Shown here: positions 63,093 through 64,000 of the stretch, piece after piece
Numbering within the stretch: position 1 is the stretch's first letter
Layout: the number at the start of each line of letters is the position of its first letter
Assembly: GCF_037200945.1 (NCBI RefSeq)
Contig: NZ_JBBCGP010000001.1
Coordinates: forward strand, 2,478,501 to 2,542,500
Direction of reading: 5' to 3'
Length of the DNA stretch: 64,000 nt
From: Methylovirgula sp.
Lineage (GTDB): Bacteria > Pseudomonadota > Alphaproteobacteria > Rhizobiales > Beijerinckiaceae
Notes under the pieces: model-generated
What the model was told of the DNA's origin: nothing
The model's database searches: none
What the model saw: the letters and a program-made list of their open reading frames with translations, nothing else
Program-made: the position numbers and the translations under genes

Positions 63093-64000
63093 ATGGACCG
63101 CAAGACGCGCCCTGGACTTTTGGAGCTCCCGTTGGACATCTCGCAGAGCGGCCGGGCATCGATAGTCGAGGGCGCCTCGTCTACCGCCTTAAGCCGCCGA
63201 CGTGCGGCCTGGTCGCGGTGGCGCATGAATGTCTTCCTTCTGGCCGTTATCGCAATCAACTACACGTGGGCAAGGCCATCGCCGGTCGATGTTCTTTTCT
63301 TCGGCACATTGCTGATGACCGTTTTCTGCAACCAGTTGATAAATACAAGGACGTTCTTCTTTATTTGTCTCATTCTGGTCTGGCTTTCCTCGGTTTATAT
63401 ATCGTCCATATCCTTGACCGCCGATCCGCGTGTCGTCTTCGAGATGTTCGCACTAACGTCGGTCGCATTTATCGGCATTACGAGCTGCCTTGTGGCGACC
63501 GATTGGACGGAGCGCGAGCTCCGGATCTTCGTCGATGTTTATATCCTGTCCAACGTCATCGCCGCGGTGATCGGCGTTCTGGGATTTGTGGCTCACAATC
63601 CCGATCTCACCTGGGCCGACCGGCCGCGCGCGTTTCTCGATGACCCCGATATGTTCGGCGTATTTCTGGTTCCGGGCATATTAGGCTCGCTTTTCATGAT
63701 TGCCGAGAAACGCAGGCGGATTTTGTTTTCTGCGGCCCTTCTGCTTTTGTCGGTGGCCGTGTTCCTATCCTTCTCCCGTGCGGCGATCGTCTCGGCGGCG
63801 CTCTGGAGCGGAATATATCTGGGCATTTTGAACAGACACCAATTATTGCGGGCAACTCTGTCGTCGCTCGCGTTTCTGGTGCCACTGGTCGTCGTCGTTT
63901 TGCTCTTCGCCGTTCTCAACGACACAGTATCGCACATGCTATCGGGTCGCTTTACGGTCGCTGAGGAGTACGACCTCGGCCATTTCGGGCGATACAACAG
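63093..64000 (+). CDS. O-antigen ligase/polymerase-like membrane protein (3' end missing)
   Basis: The frame is open to the window edge (302 codons). After a polar N-terminus (MDRKTRPGLLELPLDISQSG, about 40 residues), hydrophobic helices follow (FLLAVIAINYTWARPSPVDV; MTVFCNQLINTRTFFFICLI). Near the end there is the Wzy/WaaL-like region with AFLDDPDMFGVFLVPGILGS and VAVFLSFSRAAIVSAALWSG. The FSRAA motif and the helix pattern fit polysaccharide polymerases or O-antigen ligases. An internal ATG at 63225 is an alternative start. More exopolysaccharide genes probably lie beyond the edge. Confidence 0.8.
   Translation, partial: MDRKTRPGLLELPLDISQSGRASIVEGASSTALSRRRAAWSRWRMNVFLLAVIAINYTWARPSPVDVLFFGTLLMTVFCNQLINTRTFFFICLILVWLSSVYISSISLTADPRVVFEMFALTSVAFIGITSCLVATDWTERELRIFVDVYILSNVIAAVIGVLGFVAHNPDLTWADRPRAFLDDPDMFGVFLVPGILGSLFMIAEKRRRILFSAALLLLSVAVFLSFSRAAIVSAALWSGIYLGILNRHQLLRATLSSLAFLVPLVVVVLLFAVLNDTVSHMLSGRFTVAEEYDLGHFGRYN

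Overview
This 64 kb window is GC-rich chromosomal DNA, most likely from an alphaproteobacterium of the Hyphomicrobiales (Rhizobiales). The evidence is the block dgt-argS-SPOR protein-nagZ-scpA-scpB, the tlyA-RNA methyltransferase pair, many GTG/TTG starts, and intergenic repeats of a type common in that order. The left edge carries genes for a haem-dependent secondary-amine (dimethylamine) N-demethylase, so the host probably uses methylated amines. Genus cannot be fixed from sequence alone; a Beijerinckiaceae-like methylotroph is a reasonable guess.

Layout. 0-4.5 kb: three dimethylamine monooxygenase-type genes, a sigma-54-like promoter, and an APC permease. 4.7-6.7 kb: an IS5-family and an IS630-family element side by side, the first at the junction of a 23-bp tandem repeat and the second at the end of its right copy. 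7 kb: tRNA-Thr(GGT). 7-14.7 kb: BrkB/YihY protein, a conserved hypothetical, Sua5-type tRNA t6A enzyme, FAD-linked oxidase, RNA methyltransferase, TlyA, and a 4Fe-4S/SCP2 fusion. 14.8-17.7 kb: a hydrolase and a membrane protein divergent from a MarR regulator, with a perfect 28-bp operator-like palindrome between them, then a small quinol monooxygenase-like gene. 17.8-28 kb: dxs, HdeD protein, ppdK, a coupled membrane protein/hydrolase pair, and a lyase plus pyruvate decarboxylase-like pair. 28-45 kb: mostly housekeeping (SleB hydrolase, TPR protein, ispE, polyprenyl synthase, tRNA/rRNA methyltransferase, glyQ, sugar kinase, erpA, dgt, argS, SPOR, nagZ, scpA, scpB). 45-49 kb: a gene-poor 0.9 kb gap and a lone RND pump. 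49-57.4 kb: phosphotransferase, a histidine kinase/response regulator/cyclase operon, DUF2147 protein, aldose epimerase, folD and a Crp-type regulator. 57.4-64 kb: AsmA protein, a TPR-beta-barrel protein with a FecR-domain partner, a response regulator, DUF423 protein and the start of an O-antigen ligase-like gene cut by the window edge.

Most notable: (i) four genes between 49.1 and 56.7 kb carry five single-base indels, two of them in folD, several at homopolymers. This is either a local assembly problem or gene decay, and folD loss would make sense in a methylotroph with another C1 route. (ii) The TPR-beta-barrel/FecR pair looks like an envelope system without an assigned function. (iii) A lyase plus 2-oxoacid decarboxylase operon has no clear pathway. 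(iv) A small exported protein ends in His/Trp repeats. (v) A SPOR protein has a cytoplasmic His/Asp-rich stretch. (vi) A 51-bp dispersed repeat seems to supply the last codons of glyQ. No CRISPR array, prophage or rRNA operon was seen.
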